A stretch of 64,000 nt of DNA from Acidihalobacter_A sp037381185 (GTDB lineage: Bacteria; Pseudomonadota; Gammaproteobacteria; DSM-5130; Acidihalobacteraceae). A program made the translations under genes and the position numbers. Position 1 is the first letter of the stretch; each line of letters begins with the position of its first letter. This document shows positions 35,851 through 44,931 of this stretch, piece by piece. A model generated the notes under the pieces. The model had not been told where the DNA came from and did no database searches. It was given only the letters and a program-made list of their open reading frames with translations. The DNA lies in assembly GCF_037381185.1 (NCBI RefSeq), contig NZ_JARRQY010000034.1:28542-92541 (forward strand), in the 5' to 3' direction.

Positions 35851-36688
35851 GTACCGTCTCCTCGTATATCGCTCGATCGTGGCTAAGCGCCCCGCGCCAG
35901 CCGCATACTCGCGCGGCAAATGTGGCTGCGCGGCGCAGGATCAGATCCCAGGGCCAGCGCTGATCTATACCGTACAGGGTAACCGCGCTGAAGGCATCTC
36001 CGGCGCCGACGGCATCAACCAGTTCGGTCACCACCGGGGCGGAATCCTCGAAATACGTGTCGCCGGCGTACACCTCCGCGCCCCGCGCACCGCGCGTGAG
36101 CACCACCGCGCCCAGTCCCATGCGTGCAGCATAGGCCGCGGGGGATTCGCCGTCGCGGGCCAGCAGGCCGAATTCCTCATCGTTGAGCTTGAGCCATTGC
36201 GCCCTGCTCAAGAACTGTTCCAGAGTCTGCACGTCCCACCACGGCGTACGCAGATTGACGTCGAGAAATACCCTGGCGTCGCCGCGCAAAGCCTGCAGAA
36301 CCGCGGCGTTGGGGGCATGACGCAGAGCCAGGCTGCCGTGGTACAGCACGCCACCCCCGCAGTCCAGATCCTGCGGCGACCGAATGGCGTCGTAAGCCTG
36401 TTGATCGAGGATGTCGTAGCTCGGCTGGCCGTTCTGCAGCGTGACCTGAACCCTGCCGGTCGACAGCGTCTCGTCCACCTGCAGCCAACGCGTATCCATG
36501 CCCCAGTCGCGCATCCGCGCGCGCACTTCGTCGCCCAGTTGATCGGCGCCGACGCGGCTCACGAAGCGTGGCGCCAGTCCGAAGCCCTGCAGATGCCAGG
36601 CGACATTGAACGGCGCACCGCCCAGCACGCAATCCTCTCCGAAACAGTCGAACAGCACTTCGCCGAAAACGGCCGGGGCTTGCTTCAT
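35822..36688 (-). CDS. fruK: PfkB-family fructokinase
   Basis: Ribokinase-like sugar kinase of 288 residues from ATG 36688 (MKQAPAVFGEVLFDCF), RBS GGGAG. Substrate-site motif GGAPFNVAWHLQGFG near residue 28; catalytic DAVGAGDAFSA near 240. Linked to SPS and SUS, it should phosphorylate fructose released by sucrose synthase. The symbol follows osmolyte-sucrose clusters of methylotrophs. Confidence 0.9.
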   Translation of the reverse strand: MKQAPAVFGEVLFDCFGEDCVLGGAPFNVAWHLQGFGLAPRFVSRVGADQLGDEVRARMRDWGMDTRWLQVDETLSTGRVQVTLQNGQPSYDILDQQAYDAIRSPQDLDCGGGVLYHGSLALRHAPNAAVLQALRGDARVFLDVNLRTPWWDVQTLEQFLSRAQWLKLNDEEFGLLARDGESPAAYAARMGLGAVVLTRGARGAEVYAGDTYFEDSAPVVTELVDAVGAGDAFSAVTLYGIDQRWPWDLILRRAATFAARVCGWRGALSHDRAIYEETVRDWRGADGD

Positions 36689-36749
36689 CACTGACTCCCT
36701 GGGCTGAAGGCCATTGGCGGGATTCCGCTCCGCCGCCGGATCAATCTCC

Positions 36750-37406
36750 TCACTCGACCACGCACTCGAGTTCGGTCGGTGCATCGTCGAGTCTGACTTC
36801 CGGCGGCAGGACGAGTTCCAGCCCCACCGGCAGATGGTCGGAATAGGCGACCGGGAAAACCTTGGCCTCGCGCACTTCCAGCGCCGGGCTCATGAGGATG
36901 TGATCGAAGGCCTGTGCGGGACGCCAGCTGGGGTAGGTGTGCTCGCCGTAATGCACTTCCAGTGCGCCGCGGCCCGGGATCGCACTGGGCAGACGATGCT
37001 CCACGATGCGGTGCGCACGATAGCGGCCGAGCAGGCCCAGCGCATGCTGCGCGAAACGCCCGATGCGGCGATTGGTGCGGCTGTACCAATGGGGGAACAT
37101 CGCCACCTGGGCCAGATACTCGGCCTGGTCCACGAACCCGCTGCGCAGGCTGCCGGTATCGAGCTCCTGCAAGCCCACGATGTCGAAAGCGGCGATGAAC
37201 TGTCCGATCGAACGCAGGGTTTCCATACGCTCGGGATAGGGCAGCACGTGTTTCCAGCTGTTGGTGATGTACTGACGGTAGTGCCGGGTGGTGATACCGA
37301 CCTGGATGTTGTAGCTGAGCAACCGCAGGATCTGCTCTTGCGAACTCGACGTGCTCGCGTTGCGCGGGGAGGAGGTCACGCCGTGAGTGTCGTCCATCGC
37401 AGGCAT
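36750..37406 (-). CDS. Endonuclease/exonuclease/phosphatase-fold protein lacking its catalytic centre
   Basis: 218 residues, about 40-60 fewer than relatives. N-terminal EEP motifs are present (LSYNIQVG and GLQELD, metal-binding Asn and Glu) and so is the C-terminal YSDHLPV. Between EVHYGE and HTYPSWRPAQAFDHIL (junction near 36945) the family segment with the catalytic histidine and the GDFN motif is missing, in frame. The protein is probably inactive as a nuclease or phosphatase. It sits 61 bases before fruK on the same strand, and this family commonly neighbours sucrose genes in such bacteria. Confidence 0.75.
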   Translation of the reverse strand: MPAMDDTHGVTSSPRNASTSSSQEQILRLLSYNIQVGITTRHYRQYITNSWKHVLPYPERMETLRSIGQFIAAFDIVGLQELDTGSLRSGFVDQAEYLAQVAMFPHWYSRTNRRIGRFAQHALGLLGRYRAHRIVEHRLPSAIPGRGALEVHYGEHTYPSWRPAQAFDHILMSPALEVREAKVFPVAYSDHLPVGLELVLPPEVRLDDAPTELECVVE

Positions 37407-37423
37407 CGACTCAAGTCCGGCGC

Positions 37424-38089
37424 CTACCGGCTCTTGGCGCCGGCGGCCTGGCCGACCGACCGGCCAGCCAGCCAGGCCGCGACCTTGAACATGCGCGCGT
37501 AGCTGCCGGTCATGTCCGCAGTGACGCGGTAACGCCCGCCAATCACCAGCGTGGGCACGCCCTGCACGCCGTATTCCTGCGTGCGCAGACGCGCCTCGCG
37601 CACCTGGGTGTCGACCTCCAGGGATTGCACCGCGTTGCGGAAACGAACGGCCGACACGCCGTGCGCGGCGAAGAAATTCATCATCGCCTGCATGCTGCCG
37701 AGATCACGGTGCTGATCATGGACGGCACGGAAGATCAACGGCGTCATGCGCTTGGCGACGCCCAGCAGCCTGGCCGCGTAGTAGACGCGCGCCATGAATT
37801 CCCAGCGTGGCCCGAGCACTGCGGGAATGCGCACGAACTCGGCATTCTTGGGCAAGTCCGCTGCGCGCCAGCGCTCGAGTTCGGGCTCGATGTGCGCACA
37901 GTGCGGGCAATCGTACCAGAAGAACTCTGCCACCTGGACCTTGCCCCGCGGCGCGTTGGTCGGCAGGCTCGGCGGCGGCGTGATGCGCTGAAAGTCGAAT
38001 CCCTCGTCGTAGGGCGGTCCACTGCGTGCCGCCGCGGCCAGCGGCACGAGCAACAACAACCCGGCGAGAAGACGGCTCAGCAAGCGCAT
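37424..38089 (-). CDS. dsbA: DsbA-type periplasmic thiol:disulfide oxidoreductase
   Basis: 221 residues from ATG 38089 (MRLLSRLLAGLLLLVPLAAA), signal peptide of ~21 residues. The thioredoxin fold has CPHC (Cys61, Cys64) and cis-proline GVPTLVIGG. It oxidises cysteines of exported proteins; beside cytochrome c biogenesis genes it may also act on apocytochromes. Downstream of ccsB by 172 bases, 17 bases before the EEP gene. Confidence 0.92.
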   Translation of the reverse strand: MRLLSRLLAGLLLLVPLAAAARSGPPYDEGFDFQRITPPPSLPTNAPRGKVQVAEFFWYDCPHCAHIEPELERWRAADLPKNAEFVRIPAVLGPRWEFMARVYYAARLLGVAKRMTPLIFRAVHDQHRDLGSMQAMMNFFAAHGVSAVRFRNAVQSLEVDTQVREARLRTQEYGVQGVPTLVIGGRYRVTADMTGSYARMFKVAAWLAGRSVGQAAGAKSR

Positions 38090-38261
38090 CGGAGCACCTC
38101 GATCACAGTGGAGTTCGTGGTTTCGGCATGGACCGGGCGAGCCGGCGCCTCGACCACATGCTGCAAGTGTACTCGACTGGGTGAAGGTCCGCTCAGCGCG
38201 GCGGCAAAACCAGCGCCTGCCCCGCGACCCCTGTGCTGCGTCGCGGGACAGGCGCAAAAGC

Positions 38262-39449
38262 CTACAGCTTGCCGTAGGAATGCAGGCCCGAAAGGAAGAT
38301 GTTCACGCCGAGGAAGCAGAAGGTGGTGACGATCAGGCCGATGAAGGACCACGCCGCCAGGGGCCGGCCGCGCCAACCCTTGGTAAAGCGCATGTGCAGC
38401 CAGGCCGCGTAGTTGAGCCACACGATCAGCGCCCAGGTCTCCTTCGGATCCCACGACCAGTACCCGCCCCAGGCCTGGGCCGCCCACAATGCACCGAGGA
38501 TGGTCGCCAGGGTGAAGAAGGCGAAGCCCAGCGCGATGTAGCGGTACATGATGTCGTCGAGTATTTCCAGGCTGGGCAGGCGCCGCACCACGCGGCCATC
38601 CGGACGCAGACGCTCGGCGCGGTCACGCAGCAAATAGGCCACGCCGACCATCGCCGAGAAGGCGAAGGAACCGTAGCCGATGAAGTTGGCCGGCACGTGG
38701 ATCTTCATCCAGTAGCTCTTGAGTGCCGGCACCAGCGGTTCGATCTTATCGGCGTGATAAACGACGCTGTAGTAGATCAGGAATGCTACCGCGGCGCTGA
38801 TGATCAGCAGCGCCAGCGCACCCAGTGCACGCTGACGGTAACGCGTTTCGTAGTACAGGTAGAGCAGACCGGTGACCACGCAGAACAGCACGAACACGTC
38901 GAACAGATTGCTCACCGGGATATGTCCGAAATCGGGAGCGATCAGGTAGGACTCGCGCCAGCGCACCATCAGCCCCACGAAACCCATGGTGACCGCCGCC
39001 CAAGTCAGCCAGCTGCCCAACGCCAGACTGCGCACCGACAGTGCATCGCCGCGTGCCGCCAGGCCGAGGACATAGAACACCGTCGCCACCAGGAACAGGC
39101 CGTTCATCCAGGCGATCGCCGCCGGGCTGGACAGCCACCAGACGAGGATGAAGTTGCTCTCGCCCGCGCTGTACTGACTGCCGTAGAGTGCGATGGTCAA
39201 CAGGCTCAGGCCGGCGATGACCAAACTCAGCAGGCGCATCGGTTTCCAGTACCAGCCCACCCCGATCAGCGCCGCCGTGGTGCCGGCCAGAATGGCCTGC
39301 TGATAGACACCCAGCGCCGCGTTGAACTCGACATAGACGCCGACCGCGGAGGCCAGCACGAGGGCCGCCCACAGCCAGTCGAACAGACCCAGCGCGCGGA
39401 TGAATGATGGCCGTTCAAGGCCATCCATGAGATCGTGCGGTACGGACAT
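38262..39449 (-). CDS. ccsB: CcsB/ResC cytochrome c biogenesis protein, copy 1
   Basis: Heme-handling half of the system II cytochrome c synthase (CcsBA). 395 residues from ATG 39449 (MSVPHDLMDGLERPSF). Eight or more membrane segments and the WWD heme-binding loop WGGYWSWDPKETWALIVWL near residue 310, with histidines in flanking segments (IKIHVPANFIGYG). Pairs with the ResB gene 86 bases upstream. Has a same-length paralogue at 41600-42787. Confidence 0.93.
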   Translation of the reverse strand: MSVPHDLMDGLERPSFIRALGLFDWLWAALVLASAVGVYVEFNAALGVYQQAILAGTTAALIGVGWYWKPMRLLSLVIAGLSLLTIALYGSQYSAGESNFILVWWLSSPAAIAWMNGLFLVATVFYVLGLAARGDALSVRSLALGSWLTWAAVTMGFVGLMVRWRESYLIAPDFGHIPVSNLFDVFVLFCVVTGLLYLYYETRYRQRALGALALLIISAAVAFLIYYSVVYHADKIEPLVPALKSYWMKIHVPANFIGYGSFAFSAMVGVAYLLRDRAERLRPDGRVVRRLPSLEILDDIMYRYIALGFAFFTLATILGALWAAQAWGGYWSWDPKETWALIVWLNYAAWLHMRFTKGWRGRPLAAWSFIGLIVTTFCFLGVNIFLSGLHSYGKL

Positions 39450-39535
39450 CTTTAGCTTCCTCCTAAAAATAATTCGCGGCACGGGCTCCGTCCCCGTTGC
39501 CGCGGCCGACTCGAGCCGCCGGGTTAAAACGGCGT

Positions 39536-41557
39536 TCAGGACGATCCGTCACCGGGTTTGTCCAGCCGGGCGAACAAGCGCTCCTCGAGTTGTGCGAACT
39601 GGCGCTCGAAATCCATCACGTTGCGATTGCTGGTTCCTGCGAAAAGCACCGTCGACCCACCGTCGTCACGCGGTTCGATGCGCACCCAAACACGGCGGTG
39701 AGCCAGGAAGAACAACAGGAACACGCCGAGCACGAGCATACCGGCTCCGGCGTAGACCACGATGGTGCCGGGGTGGTGCGTGACCTGCAGCCCCGCCGCC
39801 TGAATCTGTTTGAAGTCCGTCAGCTGCAGGAAGAACGGCGAGCCGTAGAACGGCAGCACGCTGAGTGCCGGCACGGCGTTCTGAAACCAGACCCAGTCCT
39901 GCTGCGTTGGCCGCGTGATGCCGTCACGCTTGAGCAGATCGATGTAAACGCCTTCGAGCGCGGCGTTCAGCACCTTGAGAAACGCCTCGCCGGCCGCCTG
40001 CCGATGGGCCGCCGGAACGCGCTTCTGAACATCTTCGAACACGGCGTTGTAGCCGCCATTGGCGAACTGCTGCAACAGGCGCACCATCGACTCCCTGATC
40101 CGCGTGCGTACCGCCGGGTCGTGCATATCTGCCGCCTTCAGCGCACTGGCCGAAGTCTGCTCGGCCACCCTGCGCAGCAGGGCGGTGTCGTGCAGTGCGC
40201 CGACGAACCGCATGAAGCGCTGTATCCCGCCGTGCGGGCCCGCCGGGATGTGCAAGAAGCGGTAAGGCTCCGACGGGCTGTTGCGCACACCGCTCAGATA
40301 ATACAGCTGGCCATTGATGGTCTGCGGCACGAAGTAATTCATGTACTGCTTCGCCACACCCTGCGGGTCGCGCAGCTTGAAGGTCACGCTGGGCCCCAGA
40401 TTACGCGGCTTGGTCTTGCCGTCCGCTCCCGGCACCTGATCGATGTTGAACATGCGGAAATCGCCGAACTCCAGGCGCCGCTTGCCCGTCGAGGTGTTCA
40501 GCTCGTACTTGCCGAACACGCTGCCGTGCGACACCAGCGGCTTGCCGCCGTTCAGGGGCCAGAGCTTGAAATCGAGCTTGGAACCGCCGTCGCCGAAACT
40601 CGCCTGATAGATTTCATAACCATCGTAGACCAGCGGATGATTGACACGGATGGTCGAATCGATGGTCTTGTCGTTGCGCGGGTCATGCAGCACGACCTGA
40701 CTGCGGAAGTCCGAAGGCTGGCCGGTGATGTAGTGCTTCACGCTGAACTTTTTCACGGTCAGGCTGAATGGCAGCTGCTGTACCAAATAGCCATCCTTGA
40801 CCTGCAGGAAGACGATGTCCGCGGTCTGCCCTTCCGGAATGTTCACATTGCCGCGAAACGACAGCGTACCGGGGCCGAGCCGGCTGCTGGGCGGCACCTG
40901 CGAGGCGGGAATATCGCGCGTCTCCACCTTGAGGTCACCCAGCGCCAGGGCGATCTGCAGCGGCAGCTTGCTGTCGATCAGTCCGCCGACCAGGATGACG
41001 ACGATGCCGATATGCGTGAGCAGGTAACCGAGCCGGTTGGCGCCGCCCTTCATCCCCGCGAGCACCTGATGGTCGCCGTGATCGGCGGTACGCACCCGGT
41101 AGCCGTAGTTGCGCAGCAAACGCGTGGCGCGCGCGCCCACCCCCGCGGCATCGACGGCGCTTTCCCGTTCCGTATGGTGTCGCATCAGGCGCAGCGACTT
41201 GGCCTGTACGCGCAGGCGGAACTGGCGGATTTCGCGCAACATGCCTGGCCCGTTGCGATAGACGCAAACGCTGGTGGACACCATCAGGAAGGCCATGATG
41301 AACAGGAACCAGCCGGCCGAGTACACGTCGTACAGGCCCAGCTGGCGGAAGACGTGGAACCAGAACGGCCCGAACTGCAGCACGTAGTCGCTGTAGGGCT
41401 GATCCTGCTGCAGCACGGTGCCGATGACCGAGGCGATCGCCACGGCCACCAGCAGGGTGATCGCCAGATTCATCGAGCCCAGGAATTCGAGCAGGACCAC
41501 CGTCAACGACGAATGGCGCCCCCGCCCGGCGCGGCCCGCGACTTCCCCCATGTTCAT
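39536..41557 (-). CDS. resB: ResB/Ccs1 cytochrome c biogenesis protein, copy 1
   Basis: Partner that delivers reduced apocytochrome to CcsB. 673 residues (ATG 41557 or 41551). Three N-terminal membrane segments (LEFLGSMNLAITLLVAVAIASVIG; LYDVYSAGW; a third near 160), a large periplasmic domain and a last membrane segment near 590. Ends in a cytoplasmic tail with GTSNRNVMDFERQF. Starts 43 bases after ccsB copy 2. Confidence 0.92.
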   Translation of the reverse strand: MNMGEVAGRAGRGRHSSLTVVLLEFLGSMNLAITLLVAVAIASVIGTVLQQDQPYSDYVLQFGPFWFHVFRQLGLYDVYSAGWFLFIMAFLMVSTSVCVYRNGPGMLREIRQFRLRVQAKSLRLMRHHTERESAVDAAGVGARATRLLRNYGYRVRTADHGDHQVLAGMKGGANRLGYLLTHIGIVVILVGGLIDSKLPLQIALALGDLKVETRDIPASQVPPSSRLGPGTLSFRGNVNIPEGQTADIVFLQVKDGYLVQQLPFSLTVKKFSVKHYITGQPSDFRSQVVLHDPRNDKTIDSTIRVNHPLVYDGYEIYQASFGDGGSKLDFKLWPLNGGKPLVSHGSVFGKYELNTSTGKRRLEFGDFRMFNIDQVPGADGKTKPRNLGPSVTFKLRDPQGVAKQYMNYFVPQTINGQLYYLSGVRNSPSEPYRFLHIPAGPHGGIQRFMRFVGALHDTALLRRVAEQTSASALKAADMHDPAVRTRIRESMVRLLQQFANGGYNAVFEDVQKRVPAAHRQAAGEAFLKVLNAALEGVYIDLLKRDGITRPTQQDWVWFQNAVPALSVLPFYGSPFFLQLTDFKQIQAAGLQVTHHPGTIVVYAGAGMLVLGVFLLFFLAHRRVWVRIEPRDDGGSTVLFAGTSNRNVMDFERQFAQLEERLFARLDKPGDGSS

Positions 41558-41599
41558 TCAGCTCCCCCCGAGCCGGGCTCTGTGCTGTGCCGCGCGATG

Positions 41600-42787
41600 C
41601 TACAGCTTACCGAATGAGTGCAGGCCCGGCAGGAACACGTCCACACCGATGAAACCCGCCGTGGTCAGCAGCAGGCCGATGATCGCCCACAGCGCCATCG
41701 GCTTGCCGCGCCAACCCTTGGTGTAGCGCATATGCAGCCAGGCCGCATAGTTGAGCCAGACGACCAAGGCCTCGGTTTCCTTGGGATCCCAGGACCAGTA
41801 CGCACCCCAGGCCTGCTCCGCCCACAGCGCGCCGAGAATGGTGCCCAGCGTGAGGAAGGCGAAACCCAGCGCATTATAGCGGTACATCACGTCGTCCAGC
41901 GTTTCGAAGTCCGGCAGGCGGCGCGCCACCCGCCCGGCCGGGCGCAGCCGCTCGGCCCGCAGCCGCAGCAGATAGGCCGCACCGACCATAGCACCGATGG
42001 CGAAGGAGCCGTAGCCGATGAACAGCGCGGGCACGTGGATCTTGATCCAATAGCTGCGCAGCTCCGGATTGACCGGGCCGATGCGCGCGCCGTGGAACTC
42101 GAACATCAGATAGAAGGTGAACAAGGCCGCCGCACTGACGATGAGCAGCGCCAACCCGCCCAGCGCGCGCTGGCGGTAACGGGTCTCGAAATAGAGATAC
42201 AGCAGGGCCGTGACGACGTTGAACAATACGAACACGTCGAACAGGTCGCTGATCGGGATCTGCGCAGCCGCCGGGCCGAACAGGTAGGACTCGCGCCAGC
42301 GCACCATCAGCGCCACGAAACCGAGGGTCGCCGCGGCCCAGGTCAAACGGCTGCCCCAGCGCAGCGCACGCTCCGAAAACCCGTCGCCGCGGGCCGACAG
42401 GCCGGTCAGATAAGCCAGCGTCGCCGCCAGGAACAAGCCACAGGACCAGGCGATGGCGGCGGGGCTGGACAGCAGCCAGGCCAGTAGCGGATCACGATGG
42501 GCTGAGGCATAGCTGTCGCCATACAGCGCGATAGCAGACAGACTGAGCGCGGCAACCACCACGCTGAACGCCTGCATCGGCCGCCAATACCAACCCAGCG
42601 CGACGAGCGTCACCGCCGCTCCAGCCAGGATCGCTTCCTGATAGACGCCCATTCCGGCACGGAAACGCAGGTAGGCGACGACAGCGCCGACCAGCACCAG
42701 CAGCGCCCAGGCCCAATCCACAGCCGTCAGCCGCTGCAGAAACGACGGGTTTTCCAGGTCTTCCATCACGTCGTGCGGTACGGACAT
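41600..42787 (-). CDS. ccsB2: CcsB/ResC cytochrome c biogenesis protein, copy 2
   Basis: 395 residues from ATG 42787 (MSVPHDVMEDLENPSF), RBS GGGAGG. Same length and layout as copy 1, with WWD loop WGAYWSWDPKETEALVVWL. One residue after the core (Trp in copy 1) is Glu here, a position outside the invariant WGxxWxWD. The strong similarity and tandem order point to duplication of a resB-ccsB unit. Intact. Confidence 0.93.
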   Translation of the reverse strand: MSVPHDVMEDLENPSFLQRLTAVDWAWALLVLVGAVVAYLRFRAGMGVYQEAILAGAAVTLVALGWYWRPMQAFSVVVAALSLSAIALYGDSYASAHRDPLLAWLLSSPAAIAWSCGLFLAATLAYLTGLSARGDGFSERALRWGSRLTWAAATLGFVALMVRWRESYLFGPAAAQIPISDLFDVFVLFNVVTALLYLYFETRYRQRALGGLALLIVSAAALFTFYLMFEFHGARIGPVNPELRSYWIKIHVPALFIGYGSFAIGAMVGAAYLLRLRAERLRPAGRVARRLPDFETLDDVMYRYNALGFAFLTLGTILGALWAEQAWGAYWSWDPKETEALVVWLNYAAWLHMRYTKGWRGKPMALWAIIGLLLTTAGFIGVDVFLPGLHSFGKL

Positions 42788-42830
42788 GCTGCAACCTCCC
42801 TCTTTTACTTGGTAGTACGTGGCTGTGGCT

Positions 42831-44828
42831 TCAACCGTCACGCAGCCGCGCAAACAGTTTGTCCTGAAGTTGCTCGAACTGCCGGGCGAACGCAAGCCGG
42901 TCCCGATTGCTGGCACCGGCGAACAGGATGCGGGTACCGCCGTCCGTGCGCGGCTCGAGCCTCAGCCACAGCCGGCGGTGGGCAACGAAGAACATGAGCA
43001 GAATGCCCACCATCAGCATTGCCGAGCCGATGAATGCAGCGGGCGTGGCCGGGTAGTGCGTGATCTGCAACCCTGAGGACTGTATCTGGTGGAAACCGGT
43101 CAATTGCAGATAGAACGGCGCCCCGTACTCCGGCAGTACACCAAGCGCCGGCACCGCCGCCTTCAGCCACTTCTGATCCATGGACGTAAAGCCGCTCGCG
43201 CCGTCGCGGATCAGCACCTGATTGTAAAGCTGCGCCAGCGCGAGATTGATCACCTGCACGGAAACCGCGGCGACGGTCGCCTGGTGCGCCTTGGGGACCT
43301 GTTTGCGAATCCTTTCGAACACGGCGGTGTAGCCGCCGCCGGCGAACTCCTTCAGCAGCCTTCCCAGCGCCCCTGAAAAGCGCTGGCCGAATGCCGGCGA
43401 TTCGCCGGCAAACAGCTGCTCGGCGTTCGCCTCGACCGCAGCCACCGCACGCCGGCGCGCCGCGGCGTCATGCAGGGCCGAGACCAGCTGCATGAAATGG
43501 CGCACACCACCGTTGGGCCCCGCCGGAATGCGCAGATAGCGGTAGTTCAGCGCCGGACTGCTGCGCACCCCGCTCAGATAATACGGCTGTCCGTGAACCA
43601 CCTGCGGCTCGAGGTAGTTGATGTATTCCATCGCCACGCCGTCGGGCTTGCGGACCTTGAAGGTCATGCTGGGTCCGCGATCGCGCGCATGGCCGGGACG
43701 GCCGAAATCGGCATTGATGACGTTGTAGCGGTGAAAGTCGTTCAGCTCCAGCGTCCGCTCGCCCTGCGCGGTGGCTATCGAGTAGTGGTCGAACACGTGA
43801 CCGCTCATCCGCCGTGCCCCGCCGCCGCCGAAAGGCCAGACCCGAAAGTGCAGCAGCGAACCGCCGTCGCCAAAGCTCGTCTGGTAGATATCGTAGCCGT
43901 GGAACATCAACGGGTGGTTGTCGCTCACCTGCGCCTTCACCGTCTGCCCGGTGGCCGGATCATGGACGACGACCTTGCTGATGAAGTCCTTGGGCGGCCC
44001 GCTCTCGAAGCGCTCGACGGTGAATTTCTTCAGCGTCAGCGTAAACGGCAGCTGCTGGACCAGATAGCCCTTGCCCCAGTTGATGAACAGCACGTCCGTG
44101 GTATCGCCGACCGGGATATTGACGTCTCCGCGAAACGCCAGCGTACCCGGTCCAAGCCAACTGTCGGCGGGCACCTTGGAGACCGGGACATCGCGGGTCT
44201 CGACCCGCGTACCGTGCAGCGCCATGTCGATCTGCATCGGCAGGTTTCCATCGATCACGCCGCTCAGCAGGATCACCACCAGACCGACATGCGTCAACAG
44301 ATAACCCAGGCGGTTGCTCGCGCCCTTCATCGCCGCCATGGTGCGCACGCCATCGGCATCCGATCGACGCACACGATAGCCGTGGTTGCTCAACAAACGC
44401 TCGGCGCGCGCCTGCACCGCGTCGATGTCGACGGAAGTCTCCCGCTCCACATGTTCGCGCATCAGGCGCAGCGACTTGACCTGCACCGTCAGTCGGAACT
44501 GCGTCATGTCGCGCAGCATGCCGGGGCCGTTGCGCACCACGCACACGCTGGTCGACAGCACCAGGAACGCGAGAATGGCCACGAACCAGCCGACCGAATA
44601 CACGTCATACAGACCCAAGGTATGGAACACCTTGAACCAAAAGGGCCCGAACTGCAGGACATAGTCGGTATAGGGCTGATTCTGCGGTACCACCATGCCG
44701 ATGACCGAGGCGATCGCCACGGCCACCAGCAAGGTGATCGCCAGATTCATCGAACCCAGGAACTCGAGCAAACTGCCCGTCAGCGTGGAACGGGGCCGTA
44801 TACCCGGGCTGGAAACCGCTTCGCTCAT
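42831..44828 (-). CDS. resB2: ResB/Ccs1 cytochrome c biogenesis protein, copy 2
   Basis: 665 residues from ATG 44828 (MSEAVSSPGIRPRSTL). The first ~170 residues are nearly the same as copy 1 (LEFLGSMNLAITLLVAVAIASVIG is shared), while the periplasmic part has diverged more. First gene of a long same-strand run (resB2-ccsB2-resB-ccsB-dsbA). The cytochrome c4 gene lies upstream behind a terminator, so resB2 probably has its own promoter in 44829-44931. Confidence 0.92.
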   Translation of the reverse strand: MSEAVSSPGIRPRSTLTGSLLEFLGSMNLAITLLVAVAIASVIGMVVPQNQPYTDYVLQFGPFWFKVFHTLGLYDVYSVGWFVAILAFLVLSTSVCVVRNGPGMLRDMTQFRLTVQVKSLRLMREHVERETSVDIDAVQARAERLLSNHGYRVRRSDADGVRTMAAMKGASNRLGYLLTHVGLVVILLSGVIDGNLPMQIDMALHGTRVETRDVPVSKVPADSWLGPGTLAFRGDVNIPVGDTTDVLFINWGKGYLVQQLPFTLTLKKFTVERFESGPPKDFISKVVVHDPATGQTVKAQVSDNHPLMFHGYDIYQTSFGDGGSLLHFRVWPFGGGGARRMSGHVFDHYSIATAQGERTLELNDFHRYNVINADFGRPGHARDRGPSMTFKVRKPDGVAMEYINYLEPQVVHGQPYYLSGVRSSPALNYRYLRIPAGPNGGVRHFMQLVSALHDAAARRRAVAAVEANAEQLFAGESPAFGQRFSGALGRLLKEFAGGGYTAVFERIRKQVPKAHQATVAAVSVQVINLALAQLYNQVLIRDGASGFTSMDQKWLKAAVPALGVLPEYGAPFYLQLTGFHQIQSSGLQITHYPATPAAFIGSAMLMVGILLMFFVAHRRLWLRLEPRTDGGTRILFAGASNRDRLAFARQFEQLQDKLFARLRDG

Positions 44829-44845
44829 GCCTCTTCCGCTGGCGC

Positions 44846-44873
44846 AAAAGGCCCGGACATGTCCGGGCCTTTA
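44846..44873 (-). terminator. Terminator of the cytochrome c4 gene
   Basis: AAAGGCCCGGACATGTCCGGGCCTTT is a perfect long hairpin with T/A runs on both sides, so it can act on either strand; only minus-strand genes surround it. It lies 58 bases past the cytochrome stop. Confidence 0.88.
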
Positions 44874-44931
44874 TGGTGTGGGTCGTTCTGCTGAATGACG
44901 TGCGCCGACGGGAAATATTCCCTGACTTTCG

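Noticed and set aside
34081..35886. Long open frame opposite sps-spp
   Set aside because: Antisense shadow of a well-supported GT4/HAD gene in high-GC DNA; its translation shows no family.
39497..41617. 706-codon open frame opposite resB
   Set aside because: Shadow of resB; arginine/histidine-rich translation without domains. The same holds for frames opposite resB2, glnA and ntrC.
41600..42787. CcsB copy 2 inactive because a Trp after WDPKET is Glu
   Set aside because: The invariant WGxxWxWD core is intact; the changed position varies among WWD proteins.
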